From: JAMQPK01 sp963761975
GTDB taxonomy: Bacteria; Acidobacteriota; Vicinamibacteria; Vicinamibacterales; JAMQPK01
Length of the DNA stretch: 64,000 bases
NCBI GenBank assembly: GCA_963761975.1
Contig: CAVXIR010000003.1
Coordinates: 411,953 to 475,952 of the forward strand
Reading direction: 5' to 3'
Part shown: positions 34,190 to 42,498 of the stretch, in pieces
Layout of the letters: each line of letters begins with the position of its first letter
Numbering within the stretch: the stretch's first letter is position 1
The notes under the pieces: model-generated
Database searches by the model: none
Seen by the model: only the letters and a program-made list of their open reading frames with translations
Told to the model about the DNA's origin: nothing
Position numbers and translations under genes: made by a program

Positions 34190-34284
34190 GGGGTCAGACC
34201 CCTTGTTCGCCCGAGATCGGGCGAATCAGCGAAAGACGGGGTCTGACCCCCTTTCGCCAACTTCTTGTCACGCAGCGCGTGACC
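34188..34284. repeat. Paired GGGGTCAGACCCC palindromes with flanking hairpins
   Basis: AAGGGGTCAGACCCCTT (34188-34204), a hairpin TTCGCCCGA/TCGGGCGAA (34206-34225) and GGGGTCTGACCCC (34238-34250) fill the gap after pth. Another hairpin follows, GTCACGC-AGC-GCGTGAC (34268-34284). The two GGGGTC palindromes are in inverted orientation around the central hairpin. Same family as 4568, 25424 and 59649. Confidence 0.7.
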
Positions 34285-34335
34285 TCCCGCTTGCCCTGAG
34301 CTTATCAGGGACAGGGAGTCCAAAAGGAGCAGACA

Positions 34336-34791
34336 GTGAGTCAGAACAGACAGTACGAGCTCATCTACGTCGTGTCATCCGACGCGACCGATCAGCAGAT
34401 CGCTGATCTTCACACACAGGTCGAAGAAATCGTCGCTCGCTTTTCGGGGACGCTCGACAGAACCGACAACTGGGGCCGGCGCAAGCTGGCCTACGAGATC
34501 GGCCCGCACAGAGAGGGCACGTATGTCCTCGAAGTGATCACCGGATCGGGCGAGTTGATGAAGGAAATCGATCGTCGCCTTCGCGTCAGCGATCAGGTGA
34601 TTCGGCACCTGACGGTGCGGGTGGACGAAGAGAACCGCGTCATCGAGCGCACGCGCACGCAGCGCAAGGAAGAATCGCAGCGGCGTCGCGTGGCCCGAGG
34701 CCTGCCGCCGGAGCGGCAGCCGGGAGAAGGCCCGCAGCGGCAGGATGACGAGGACGATCGGTTTGCCACTGAAATGGACGAAGGAATTTAG
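34336..34791 (+). CDS. rpsF: 30S ribosomal protein S6
   Basis: S6 binds the central domain of 16S rRNA with S18. The 151-residue product shows RQYELIYVVSSDATDQQIAD and LRVSDQVIRHLTVRVDEENR. It carries a longer C-terminal tail than E. coli S6, rich in Arg and Gln (RKEESQRRRVARGLPPERQP). The start is GTG at 34336 with AAAGGAG about 7 bases upstream. The rpsF-rpsR-rplI order is conserved, but ssb, often found between rpsF and rpsR, is replaced here by a repeat array. Confidence 0.94.
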   Translation: MSQNRQYELIYVVSSDATDQQIADLHTQVEEIVARFSGTLDRTDNWGRRKLAYEIGPHREGTYVLEVITGSGELMKEIDRRLRVSDQVIRHLTVRVDEENRVIERTRTQRKEESQRRRVARGLPPERQPGEGPQRQDDEDDRFATEMDEGI

Positions 34792-34987
34792 GGTTCGTAA
34801 AGGTTCGTAAAGTTCGTAAAGTTCGTAGAGTTCGTGGGGTTCGTAAAGTTCGTGGGTTCGTTAGATTCGTGAGTTCGTAAGTGTGGTGTTACCCGCGCGA
34901 CGAATGCGGAGCGCGCCGAACCCCACGAACCTTGCGAACCCTACGAACTTTACGAACCTAACGAACCTAACGAACCTTACGAACCAC
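34790..34987 (+). repeat. Inverted GTTCGTAAA/TTTACGAAC word array between rpsF and rpsR
   Basis: Nearly ten degenerate copies of GTTCGTAAA occupy 34793-34880. After a 35-base unique centre come about eight copies of the reverse complement (CGAACCTTACGAACC-like). The transcript between rpsF and rpsR could fold into one long imperfect hairpin. No gene is supported in it. Confidence 0.8.
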
Positions 34988-35002
34988 CTGAAAGGTACTC
35001 AA

Positions 35003-35299
35003 ATGAGAGAAGGGCGAGGACGTTCATCGGAAGGCCGCGGCGGACGTGGCGGCAGCGGCGACAAGAAAGACCCACAGAAGCGCACGCTGTTCAGGCGCCG
35101 CAAGGTCTGCAAGTTCTGCGCGGACAAGATTGACGACATCAATTACAAAGACGTCAAGCTGCTGGGACCGTTCGTGCCTGAGCGAGGCAAGATTCTGCCG
35201 CGCCGAATCTCTGGCACCTGTGCAACGCATCAGCGCAAGTTGCAGACGGCCATCAAGCGCGCGCGCCAGCTCGCGTTGATCCCTTATGTGACCGAATAG
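35003..35299 (+). CDS. rpsR: 30S ribosomal protein S18
   Basis: S18 partners with S6 on the small subunit platform. The 98-residue product has a Gly/Arg-rich N-terminus and the family core RRRKVCKFCADKIDDINYKD, ending with RQLALIPYV. Two cysteines in CKFC and one in GTCATH fit the zinc-type S18. ATG at 35003 is chosen because the upstream in-frame residues are encoded by the repeat array (NLTNLTNLT-type) and are not protein-like. Confidence 0.94.
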   Translation: MREGRGRSSEGRGGRGGSGDKKDPQKRTLFRRRKVCKFCADKIDDINYKDVKLLGPFVPERGKILPRRISGTCATHQRKLQTAIKRARQLALIPYVTE

Positions 35300-35302
35300 A
35301 CG

Positions 35303-35445
35303 TTCACCACAGAGAGCGCGGCGCACACAGAGGTGACAAATTCTTCTCTGCGATCTCTGTGTTCTCCGTGGTAAGTCGTTCACGGAAACCGTCACGGCAA
35401 ACGGCAACGGTAAACGGTAAACGGTGAACGGTAACGGTAAAGGCT
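35303..35445 (+). repeat. ACCACAGAG/CTCCGTGGT inverted words and AAACGGTAAACGG array
   Basis: The gap between rpsR and rplI holds TTCACCACAGAGAGCG and, 40 bases on, CTCTGTGTTCTCCGTGGTAA, which pair. A run of AACGGTAAACGG words then leads up to the rplI ribosome site. No gene is seen. Confidence 0.6.
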
Positions 35446-35459
35446 AGAGAGAGGCATCC

Positions 35460-35966
35460 ATGGAAGTCATTCTTCGAGATCACGTTGAAAACGTCGGGAG
35501 GCGCGGCGAAGTGGTGAAGGTCGCCAACGGCTACGCGCGGAACTTTCTCCTCCCACGCAAGCTCGCACTCGTGGCGACGCCGGGCAACCTGAAGCAGGTC
35601 GAGCGCGAGCGCGTCAAGCTCGATGCAAAGGAAGCGGAAGAACAGGGCGCGGCGGAATCGATCGCCGCGAAGATGGCGAGCGTGGAAATTGTCATCTCGC
35701 GCAAAGTGGGCGAGACCGAAGCGCTGTACGGCTCGGTCACGTCGGCCGACATCGCCGAGGGGCTCGCCAAGCACGGCTTCGACATCGACAAGCGCAAGAT
35801 CGGTTTGCGCGAGCCGATCAAGAAGCTGGGCTCGCACACCGTTCCGGTGAAGCTGCATCGCGAAGTGATCGTCCAGCTGCCGGTCAAGGTTGTCGCGGAA
35901 GGGAAACCGGAATTGACGCCGGCCGAGTTGAAAGCGGCTGCCGACGCGGCGACGGCGAAAGAGTAG
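35460..35966 (+). CDS. rplI: 50S ribosomal protein L9
   Basis: L9 has two globular domains joined by a long helix and binds 23S rRNA. The 168-residue product shows MEVILRDHVENVGRRGEVVK, VANGYARNFLLPRKLALVAT and a C-terminal domain with KIGLREPIKKLGSHTVPVKL. Its C-terminal tail (LKAAADAATAKE) is longer than in E. coli. It follows rpsR and is followed by an intrinsic terminator, closing the small ribosomal operon. Confidence 0.95.
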   Translation: MEVILRDHVENVGRRGEVVKVANGYARNFLLPRKLALVATPGNLKQVERERVKLDAKEAEEQGAAESIAAKMASVEIVISRKVGETEALYGSVTSADIAEGLAKHGFDIDKRKIGLREPIKKLGSHTVPVKLHREVIVQLPVKVVAEGKPELTPAELKAAADAATAKE

Positions 35967-35977
35967 CGCGATGATGT

Positions 35978-36027
35978 GGCCTCAGGCAGCTGCCCGCATT
36001 CGGGCGAACGCCTGAGGCCGTTTTTTT
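35978..36027 (+). terminator. Intrinsic terminator after rplI
   Basis: Arms GGCCTCAGGC (35978-35987) and GCCTGAGGCC (36010-36019) form a 10-bp stem with an inner GCCCG/CGGGC hairpin, followed by seven T residues (36021-36027). It closes the rpsF-rpsR-rplI unit. Confidence 0.9.
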
Positions 36028-36112
36028 CTTAGGCCGCCGGCATTCCGATCTGGTACGCTTCGGACGAAGTCCAACGGACGCTCAAATCCCAGAATCCTAA
36101 ATCCGATCGTTC

Positions 36113-37453
36113 ATGCCCGAAGCCCTCGCTGTCGATCGTACGCTGCCCCACAACCTCGAAGCCGAGCGGTCGGTCCTCGGCGCCATCCTGATCCACAACG
36201 AGGCGTTCAACTCTGCTGCCGAGGTGCTGACCCCGCGCGATTTCTACCGCGACGCCCACCGCCGGATCTTCGACAAGATGATCCAGCTGAGCGAGCGGGG
36301 GAACGCGATCGATTTCATCACGCTCAAGGAAGCGCTCTCGCGGGCCGGAGAGCTCGACGAAATCGGCGGACCGGCGTATATCACGGCGCTCGTCGATGGG
36401 TTGCCTCACGCGACGAACATCGAGTATTACGCGCGCATCGTTCGCGAGAAGTCGACGCTGCGCAATCTGATTTTCGCGTCGAACAAGATACTTGCGACCG
36501 CATACGAGGCCGAGCAGGAGCCGAACCAGATTCTGGACGAGGCGGAACAAGCGATTTTTGCCATTGCCGAAGACCGCGTGCGGGCCGGGTTCACGTCGAT
36601 GCGCCAGCTCGCTCATGCGAGCTTCGCCACGATCGAGCGCGCGCACGAACGAAAACAGCTCATCACCGGCGTGCCGTCAGGTTTCACCGACCTCGATGAA
36701 CTGACCGCGGGGTTCCAGGCCGGCGATCTCGTCATCATCGCGGCCCGGCCGTCAGTGGGGAAGACCGCGCTCGTGCTGAACGTCGCGCAGCATGTAGGAA
36801 CAAAGACCGGCCGAACGGTCGGCATTTTCAGCCTCGAGATGTCGAAGGAGCAGCTGTTCATCCGCATGCTCACCTCCGAGGCGCGCATCGACAGCCACCG
36901 CCTGCGCACCGGCTTCCTCGTCGAAAGCGACTGGGGACGTTTGTCGCATGCCCTCGGGACGCTGAGCGAGGCCAAAGTGTTCATCGACGACACGCCCGGG
37001 ATCGGCGTGCTCGAGATGCGCGCGAAATCGCGGCGCCTGATGGCCGAGCACGGCCTCGACGTGCTCATCATCGACTACATTCAGTTGATGCAGGGACGCG
37101 GACGCTTCGAGAACCGTACTCTGGAGCTGGCGGCGATCTCGCGCTCGATGAAGATGCTGGCCAAAGAGCTGAACGTACCGGTCATTATCCTCTCGCAGTT
37201 GAGCCGCGCACCGGAGTCGCGCTCCGATCATCGGCCGATGCTCTCGGACCTGCGCGAGTCGGGCGCCCTCGAACAGGATGCGGATGTGGTCATGCTGCTG
37301 TTCCGGCCGGACCAGTATCCCGACGTGAAGCCCGAAGACGAGAACATCGCCGAGATCAACGTCGCCAAGCAGCGAAACGGCCCGACCGGCCTGGTGCGGC
37401 TCGCCTTCCTCAAATCGGAGACGCGCTTCAGTAATCTCGAACGGAATCGATGA
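36113..37453 (+). CDS. dnaB: Replicative DNA helicase
   Basis: DnaB is the hexameric 5'-3' helicase of the replisome. The 446-residue product has the N-terminal domain (LPHNLEAERSVLGAILIHNE) and a RecA-like domain with Walker A (ARPSVGKTALVL), VGIFSLEMSKEQLFIRMLTS, LIIDYIQLMQGRG and SQLSRAPESR followed by LSDLRESGALEQDADVVML. No intein is present. The usual neighbour rplI lies upstream behind a terminator, and alr follows. Confidence 0.96.
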   Translation: MPEALAVDRTLPHNLEAERSVLGAILIHNEAFNSAAEVLTPRDFYRDAHRRIFDKMIQLSERGNAIDFITLKEALSRAGELDEIGGPAYITALVDGLPHATNIEYYARIVREKSTLRNLIFASNKILATAYEAEQEPNQILDEAEQAIFAIAEDRVRAGFTSMRQLAHASFATIERAHERKQLITGVPSGFTDLDELTAGFQAGDLVIIAARPSVGKTALVLNVAQHVGTKTGRTVGIFSLEMSKEQLFIRMLTSEARIDSHRLRTGFLVESDWGRLSHALGTLSEAKVFIDDTPGIGVLEMRAKSRRLMAEHGLDVLIIDYIQLMQGRGRFENRTLELAAISRSMKMLAKELNVPVIILSQLSRAPESRSDHRPMLSDLRESGALEQDADVVMLLFRPDQYPDVKPEDENIAEINVAKQRNGPTGLVRLAFLKSETRFSNLERNR

Positions 37454-37527
37454 CCAAGCAGATCGTCGAGCACTTCGCGATCCGGAGCGTAAGCGCCGCC
37501 TCCGCCTGGCGTTGTTATGGGTGCCAG

Positions 37528-37598
37528 GCTTCGGCGAGCCTCGCCGAAGCGATGCGAAGGCGGGACGGCTGCGCGTGGGGGTGGAGCCCCACGCGAGC
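37528..37598 (+). repeat. GC-rich double hairpin upstream of alr (diverged leader element)
   Basis: Two hairpins lie between dnaB and alr: GCTTCGGCGA/TCGCCGAAGC (37528-37550) and GCGTGGGG/CCCCACGC (37573-37594). The second resembles hairpin 2 of the leader element. It ends 10 bases before the alr start. Confidence 0.5.
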
Positions 37599-37604
37599 TA
37601 ACTA

Positions 37605-38723
37605 ATGTCGGCACGGTGCACGTTCGCGCACGTTGACCTCGCCGCCCTCCAGTCGAACTTCCGTGCGATTTCAGAATTCCTCGCAGAAGATTCGGACCAC
37701 CCTCCGGGGATTATCGCCGTCGTCAAAGCCAACGCATATGGCCACGGCGCGCCGGCCGTCGGCGTTGCGCTTCAGGAGGCGGGCGCGACGATTCTCGCGT
37801 GTGCCGACATCGAAGAAGCCATCGTGCTGCGCACGGCGGGCGTCACTGTAGAAATCCTGGTGTTTGGGGCCCTGAGCGTGAGCGACGTCGATGGCATCTT
37901 CGAATACCAGCTGACGCCGACTATCTCTACACCGGGCGCCAGCCGCTCGCTGCAGACGGCGGCGGCGAAACACGGCGTCAGGCTTCGCTGCCATTTGAAG
38001 ATCGATACCGGCATGAACCGGCTTGGCTTGCGTCACGATAACCTCCAGTTCACCGTGCCGGAGCTCGTGGCCAGCCCCAACCTCGAGATTGTGGCCGTCT
38101 ACACACACTTCGCTACCGCCGACGATCCCGACTATCCGCTCTTTCAAACTCAGCGCGAACGATTCGAGCAGGCCCTGGCGCGATTGCCACAGCTCGGCAT
38201 CAATCCTCTCGTGCGGCATGCCGCGAACAGCGCGGCGACCCTGCGAGACTCGCGCGTGTGGTACGACCTCGTGCGGCCTGGGCTGATGATGTATGGCGTG
38301 ATTCCTCCGCCGCTTGCCTCGACGATTCCGCTGAAGCCCGTGATGTCGCTCCGCAGCCGGATCGTGGCTGTCAAGGGTGTGCGCGTCGATGAAGTCGTCG
38401 GTTACGGAGCGAGGTGGATGGTGCCGAAGCCTGGCCGCATCGCCGTCGTGCCCGCCGGCTACGCCGACGGCCTCGATCGCCGCATGGCCGGCAGTTCGTC
38501 AGTGCTGATTCGCGGCAAGCGCGCGGCCATCGTCGGCGCCGTCAACATGGACATGATCACTGTCGACGTGTCGGATATCTCAGTGGACACCGGCGATGAG
38601 GTTGTGATTATCGGCGCGCAAGGCGACGATCGCATCGAGGCGCGCGAGATAGCGGCTGCTATCGGCACAAATCCATACGAGGTGCTGTGCCGGGTGGGGA
38701 CGCGGATCGAGCGGATCTACTAG
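37605..38723 (+). CDS. alr: Alanine racemase
   Basis: Alr is the PLP enzyme that interconverts L- and D-alanine for peptidoglycan. The 372-residue product shows the PLP-lysine motif AVVKANAYGHGAPAVGVAL near the N-terminus, FGALSVSD, LKIDTGMNRLGLRHDNL and the C-terminal domain signatures VGYGARWMVPKPGRIAVVPA, YADGLDRRMAG and CRVGTRIERIY, with the catalytic Tyr in GYGA. It follows dnaB, as in many bacteria. A leader-type hairpin precedes its ATG. Confidence 0.95.
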   Translation: MSARCTFAHVDLAALQSNFRAISEFLAEDSDHPPGIIAVVKANAYGHGAPAVGVALQEAGATILACADIEEAIVLRTAGVTVEILVFGALSVSDVDGIFEYQLTPTISTPGASRSLQTAAAKHGVRLRCHLKIDTGMNRLGLRHDNLQFTVPELVASPNLEIVAVYTHFATADDPDYPLFQTQRERFEQALARLPQLGINPLVRHAANSAATLRDSRVWYDLVRPGLMMYGVIPPPLASTIPLKPVMSLRSRIVAVKGVRVDEVVGYGARWMVPKPGRIAVVPAGYADGLDRRMAGSSSVLIRGKRAAIVGAVNMDMITVDVSDISVDTGDEVVIIGAQGDDRIEAREIAAAIGTNPYEVLCRVGTRIERIY

Positions 38724-38736
38724 ACGCAACCATCAC

Positions 38737-39444
38737 ATGTTCTCACCAGGGTCGCGCGGACGTCTGACACGCCACGACATCGACCGCTTTCCGGACGACA
38801 CGCTTTTCGATCGCCTCGCGCGCACTATCTGCGAGGCCGGCTGCCTGCCCCGGAAGGAGCTGTACGAGGCGTGGGAAATGGCACGCCGCGTCAGGCGGTT
38901 GTTCCGGGGTGGGCGTGTGCTTGACCTCGGCGGCGGTCATGGACTGCTCGCTCAGATCATGCTGTTGCTGGACGATACGTCGCCGGATGCGCTCGTGGTC
39001 GACAAAACGTTGCCGGCCTCGAGCGCGAAGCTGCACGACGTGCTCGTGGGATCATGGCCGCGGCTGGCGGGACGCATCACGTTTGTGCCCGGCGCGATTG
39101 ACGACATCGAAATTCTCCACACCGACATCGTCGTGTCGTGTCATGCGTGCGGAACGCTCACCGATGTGATTCTCGAGCGCGCGTCTGCCGCGGCTGCGCG
39201 TGTCGCTGTGATGCCGTGCTGTCACGATCTGGATTCAGGCGATGACGGTGGACTCTCCGGCTGGGTTGACGGCGCAACCGCCATCGACATCGTCCGTGCG
39301 CTGCGCCTGGCGCAGCAGGGGTATCGCATCTGGACTCAAGCGATTCCTGCCGGCATTACGCCGAAGAACCGCTTGCTGCTTGGCGCTCCGCATGAGGATC
39401 ACGATGCAACCCCACGGGCGGAATTGTCGTATAGAAGAACATGA
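38737..39444 (+). CDS. SAM-dependent methyltransferase (PF13679-like)
   Basis: The 235-residue product has a Rossmann glycine motif (GGRVLDLGGGHGLLAQIML), an acidic strand end (DALVVDKTLPAS) and the pair HACGTLTD and MPCCHD, the pattern seen in the GSTCD/RRNAD1-type methyltransferase family (known as Methyltransf_32). The substrate is unknown; RNA is possible. It starts 14 bases after alr, and the small membrane protein overlaps its stop, so the three may be cotranscribed. Confidence 0.7.
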   Translation: MFSPGSRGRLTRHDIDRFPDDTLFDRLARTICEAGCLPRKELYEAWEMARRVRRLFRGGRVLDLGGGHGLLAQIMLLLDDTSPDALVVDKTLPASSAKLHDVLVGSWPRLAGRITFVPGAIDDIEILHTDIVVSCHACGTLTDVILERASAAAARVAVMPCCHDLDSGDDGGLSGWVDGATAIDIVRALRLAQQGYRIWTQAIPAGITPKNRLLLGAPHEDHDATPRAELSYRRT

Positions 39445-39641
39445 TGAAGTTCCTGTTGTGGTGCGTCCTGCTGGTGCTCTGTTGGCCACTCGCCTTGCTG
39501 GCACTCATCATGTATCCGCTCGTCTGGATCCTTCTCCTTCCATTCCGCATTGTCGGCATTGCCGTGGACGGAGTGCTCGGCCTGTTGCGAGGGCTGTTCA
39601 CGCTGCCGGGAAGGCTGCTCGGCGGACCACAGGCGCTCTAG
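39441..39641 (+). CDS. Small hydrophobic membrane protein
   Basis: The 66-residue product (MMKFLLWCVLLVLCWPLALL, then LIMYPLVWILLLPFRIVGIA) is almost entirely two hydrophobic helices and should sit in the inner membrane. It overlaps the end of the methyltransferase gene (ATGA), which supports its reality by translational coupling. It converges on the kinase gene with a 4-base gap. Function unknown. Confidence 0.65.
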   Translation: MMKFLLWCVLLVLCWPLALLALIMYPLVWILLLPFRIVGIAVDGVLGLLRGLFTLPGRLLGGPQAL

Positions 39642-39645
39642 ATGG

Positions 39646-42412
39646 TCACTTCGCTGGCACGAGTCGCTTCAGTTCTTCATGCCAATTCAGCACGACACGG
39701 ATTTCATTGCTCGATGCGGACGCAGGCCCCTCGCCCGACGCCGGCGCCAAGCTTACAAATCGCCCGTCCGGTAGGAGGTCGTAGCCGCGCGTGTCGGTAG
39801 AGAGTAGGCCTGGATGCGGCCCGCGCGGGAGATCCACAGGTGTTCCGAAAGCAACCGCCGGAATGCCCGTGAAAGGCACATGGACAGTGGGCCTGGTTGC
39901 CCCCGGAACAAAAAAAATACCTTTGCCGTCCGGCGCCCAGACCGGATGGAAATCGATGGTATTTCTTCGGAGCCTGGTGCATTTCGCCCGAGGGCGGAAA
40001 CGGCTGAACGTAGATGCCGCGGTTGGGGGAGAGCGTGCCTCCCGCCGCGGAGGTGGAAGCATAGACCACCCATCGTCCATCGGGAGAGAAGCTCGCGCTC
40101 AATGGTTCGGCTGACTGCACTCTCCCGAAAGGTTCGGTCTTTCCGGTCTCTCGGTTCAATACCCAGAGGGAAAATTTCGCGTCTTTGACGACGGAGAAGA
40201 GCAGCCATCTGCCGTCACGCGACCACGATTCCGGCCGGTGCTCTTCGCCTTGAGCGGGCTTCGTGAGTGGCTCGGCGACGTCCTTCCCACTAGCGGACTG
40301 CCAGAAGATCGCACGGTCGCCTTCCTGGTTCGACTGGAACGTGATGCGTTGGCTGTCGGCCGACCACACGGGAAAGCGGTCGTTACCGCCGAACGTGAGT
40401 CGCCGTATCTCGACTTTCCCCGACAGCTCGTAGATATAGATATTCGACTCTTGTCCTGTGGTTCGCGCAACAGCGAGCACGTTGCCATCTGGTGACACTC
40501 GTGGGTGGGTGTACTCTGCCAGAGGAATCTTGAGGAAGGTGGAGTCCCCACGTCCATCACCGAGTACCAAGCTTGCGTTGGTGGAGGAAGTCGTCGCCGG
40601 GCCTGGCACGTATACGAGTGTTCCAGTTTCCGCAATCGCCACATGCCTAGGGGCGGCGCCGCGTCCAGTTGCACGGCGCACCCCCACAATTACGGGTACC
40701 GGCGTACTTGTAACTGTCAGGCTCTCGACGTCGAAGGGCGCTGCGAACATCGTGCCTGCCACGGCGTACATGAGATGACCGCTGGGTAAATATCGGGCAT
40801 CCGAAGCCCCATCAATCAACATCTTTCGCGCACCGTCCGGGAGCGGCTGTGCGACCACTTGAGCTTTGTCCCAGCCGTCTGTGGCGGTATTTTTCCCGAC
40901 CGTGAAGAGCACGGCGCGCCCGCCGGGCAGCATCTGAGGTCCGTAGGCTCGTTCATCTGGTGCGACTTTGACGATGAGTTCTCTCGCACCGCCATTCGGC
41001 GACATCCGCAATATCCCACCAGCTTGGCCGATGAGAATGCCCTCCTGTCCCCAGCTTGCGCCAAGCGGAGGTTCCGTGGTGCCAATCGTGGATGCTGCGC
41101 CCCCGACGATCGGCACGCGCTTTAGACCATAGGCCCCGGGTGTGTCGGCCTGCGAAAAGAACGCGATCGACTGCCCGTCTGGTGCAAACATCGGGTGAAA
41201 GAGCCCCAGAATCGCCTTGTTCTCGGTGCCGGGAATCGGACGAGTCTCGAGCTCGTTAATGGATCGAACATAGAGCTGCGAGTTGGCCGCGTAGACGACA
41301 CGCGTTCCATCTGGCGAGATTGCAACGGCCTGTCCGTTACCCGACAAGATCTCTCCCTCGGACAGCGGGAACGAGAACTTTGCGACGACGGGAGGACTGG
41401 AGGCCGGGCGCAGGACCCAGACGCCGGCTCCGATGATGACGGCAGTCAGCGCCGCAGCGGCAACTGGAGGAAGAATCCGCTGCCAGCGCGTACGAGGCGG
41501 GACGGGCACCGTTGGGGTTGGCGCGGAAGCGAGTGGCGCGCTGATATGACTCAGCTCGCTCAGGATGAACTTCGCCGCTGACATGTCTGAGACGCGCTGC
41601 CGTCGATCCTTCACGAGGCATCGCTGAATCAGCGTGCGAATCGCCTGCGGCACGTCGGAGGGAACACGCGTCCACTCAGGATCGCTCTTCAGCACCGAAG
41701 CCAACGTTTCGCTGACATCTTCGTCACCGAACGCTCGCTGGCCCGTCAACATTTCGTACAGAACACACCCGAACGCCCACACGTCGCTGCGCTTGTCTGC
41801 AGGGCGCCCTTTCGCCTGCTCGGGACTCATGTATGCGGCCGTGCCGAGCAGCATCCCTATCTGCGTCATTGCTGGCGTGGTGATCGTTGGCGACTGCGAC
41901 ACGCCCGAAACCTGAAGCCCGCAGTCTGAAACCTCTGAAGCTTTCGCCAGCCCGAAGTCAAGCACCTTCACGTTACCGTCGCTCTTGACCTTGATGTTGG
42001 CTGGCTTCAGGTCGCGATGGATGACGCCTTGCTCGTGCGCGGCTTCGAGCGCGTCGGCGATCTGCCTGGCGATGATGATCGACTCGTCGAGAGGAATGGG
42101 CCCTTGTGCGATTCGATCGGCGAGTGTCGAGCCTTCTGCGAGCTCCATCACGAGAGCTCTCATGGCGCCGGCCTCTTCCAGACCGTAAATCGCCGCGATG
42201 TTCGGGTGATTCAGCGACGCGAGCACGTGGGCTTCCCGCTGGAACCGGGCCAGCCGATCGGGATCGTGCAGGAACGACTCGGGCAGAACCTTCAGCGCGA
42301 CGTCGCGGTTCAGCTTGCCGTCGCGCGCACGATAGACTTCGCCCATTCCCCCCGCGCCTATCTGGGCGGCGATCTCATACGAGCCGAGGCGGGTGCCTGG
42401 CGCGAGGCTCAT
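39646..42412 (-). CDS. Membrane Ser/Thr protein kinase with TolB-like propeller (one-base frameshift)
   Basis: The product is a PknB-type Hanks kinase (about residues 1-280) with IGAGGMGEVYRA, VALKVL, HRDLKPANIKV, DFGLAKA and YMSPEQAKG. A transmembrane helix (about 300-320, PPVAAAALTAVIIGAGVWVL) follows, then an extracytoplasmic beta-propeller of WD40/TolB repeats (VAISPDGTRVVYAA, HPRVSPDGNVLAVARTTG, FSPDGRWVVYAS). The frame breaks at the TTT run at plus 39962-39964; removing one base restores NTIDFHPVWAPDGKGIFFVP and the normal end, giving 921 residues. In the activation loop a SDCGLQVSGV-type insert is encoded by a repeat-like word (AGTCTGAAACC). It stands alone, probably sensing an outside signal. 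Confidence 0.88.
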
Positions 42413-42449
42413 TGCGTGCGTTGTGGATTATACGGGTCCGATGGTCTCC

Positions 42450-42482
42450 ACCAACCACTAACCACTAACCACCAACCACGAC
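42450..42482. repeat. ACCAACCACTA word array upstream of radA
   Basis: The gap between the divergent kinase and radA holds a run of ACCAACCACTAACC words. No convincing promoter boxes are visible, although two divergent genes must start here. Confidence 0.5.
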
Positions 42483-42498
42483 GATGTAACATCGTCAC

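Noticed and set aside
34883..35002. N-terminal extension of S18 with NLTNLTNLT repeats
   Set aside because: It is encoded by the inverted word array; the ATG at 35003 gives the family-typical start.
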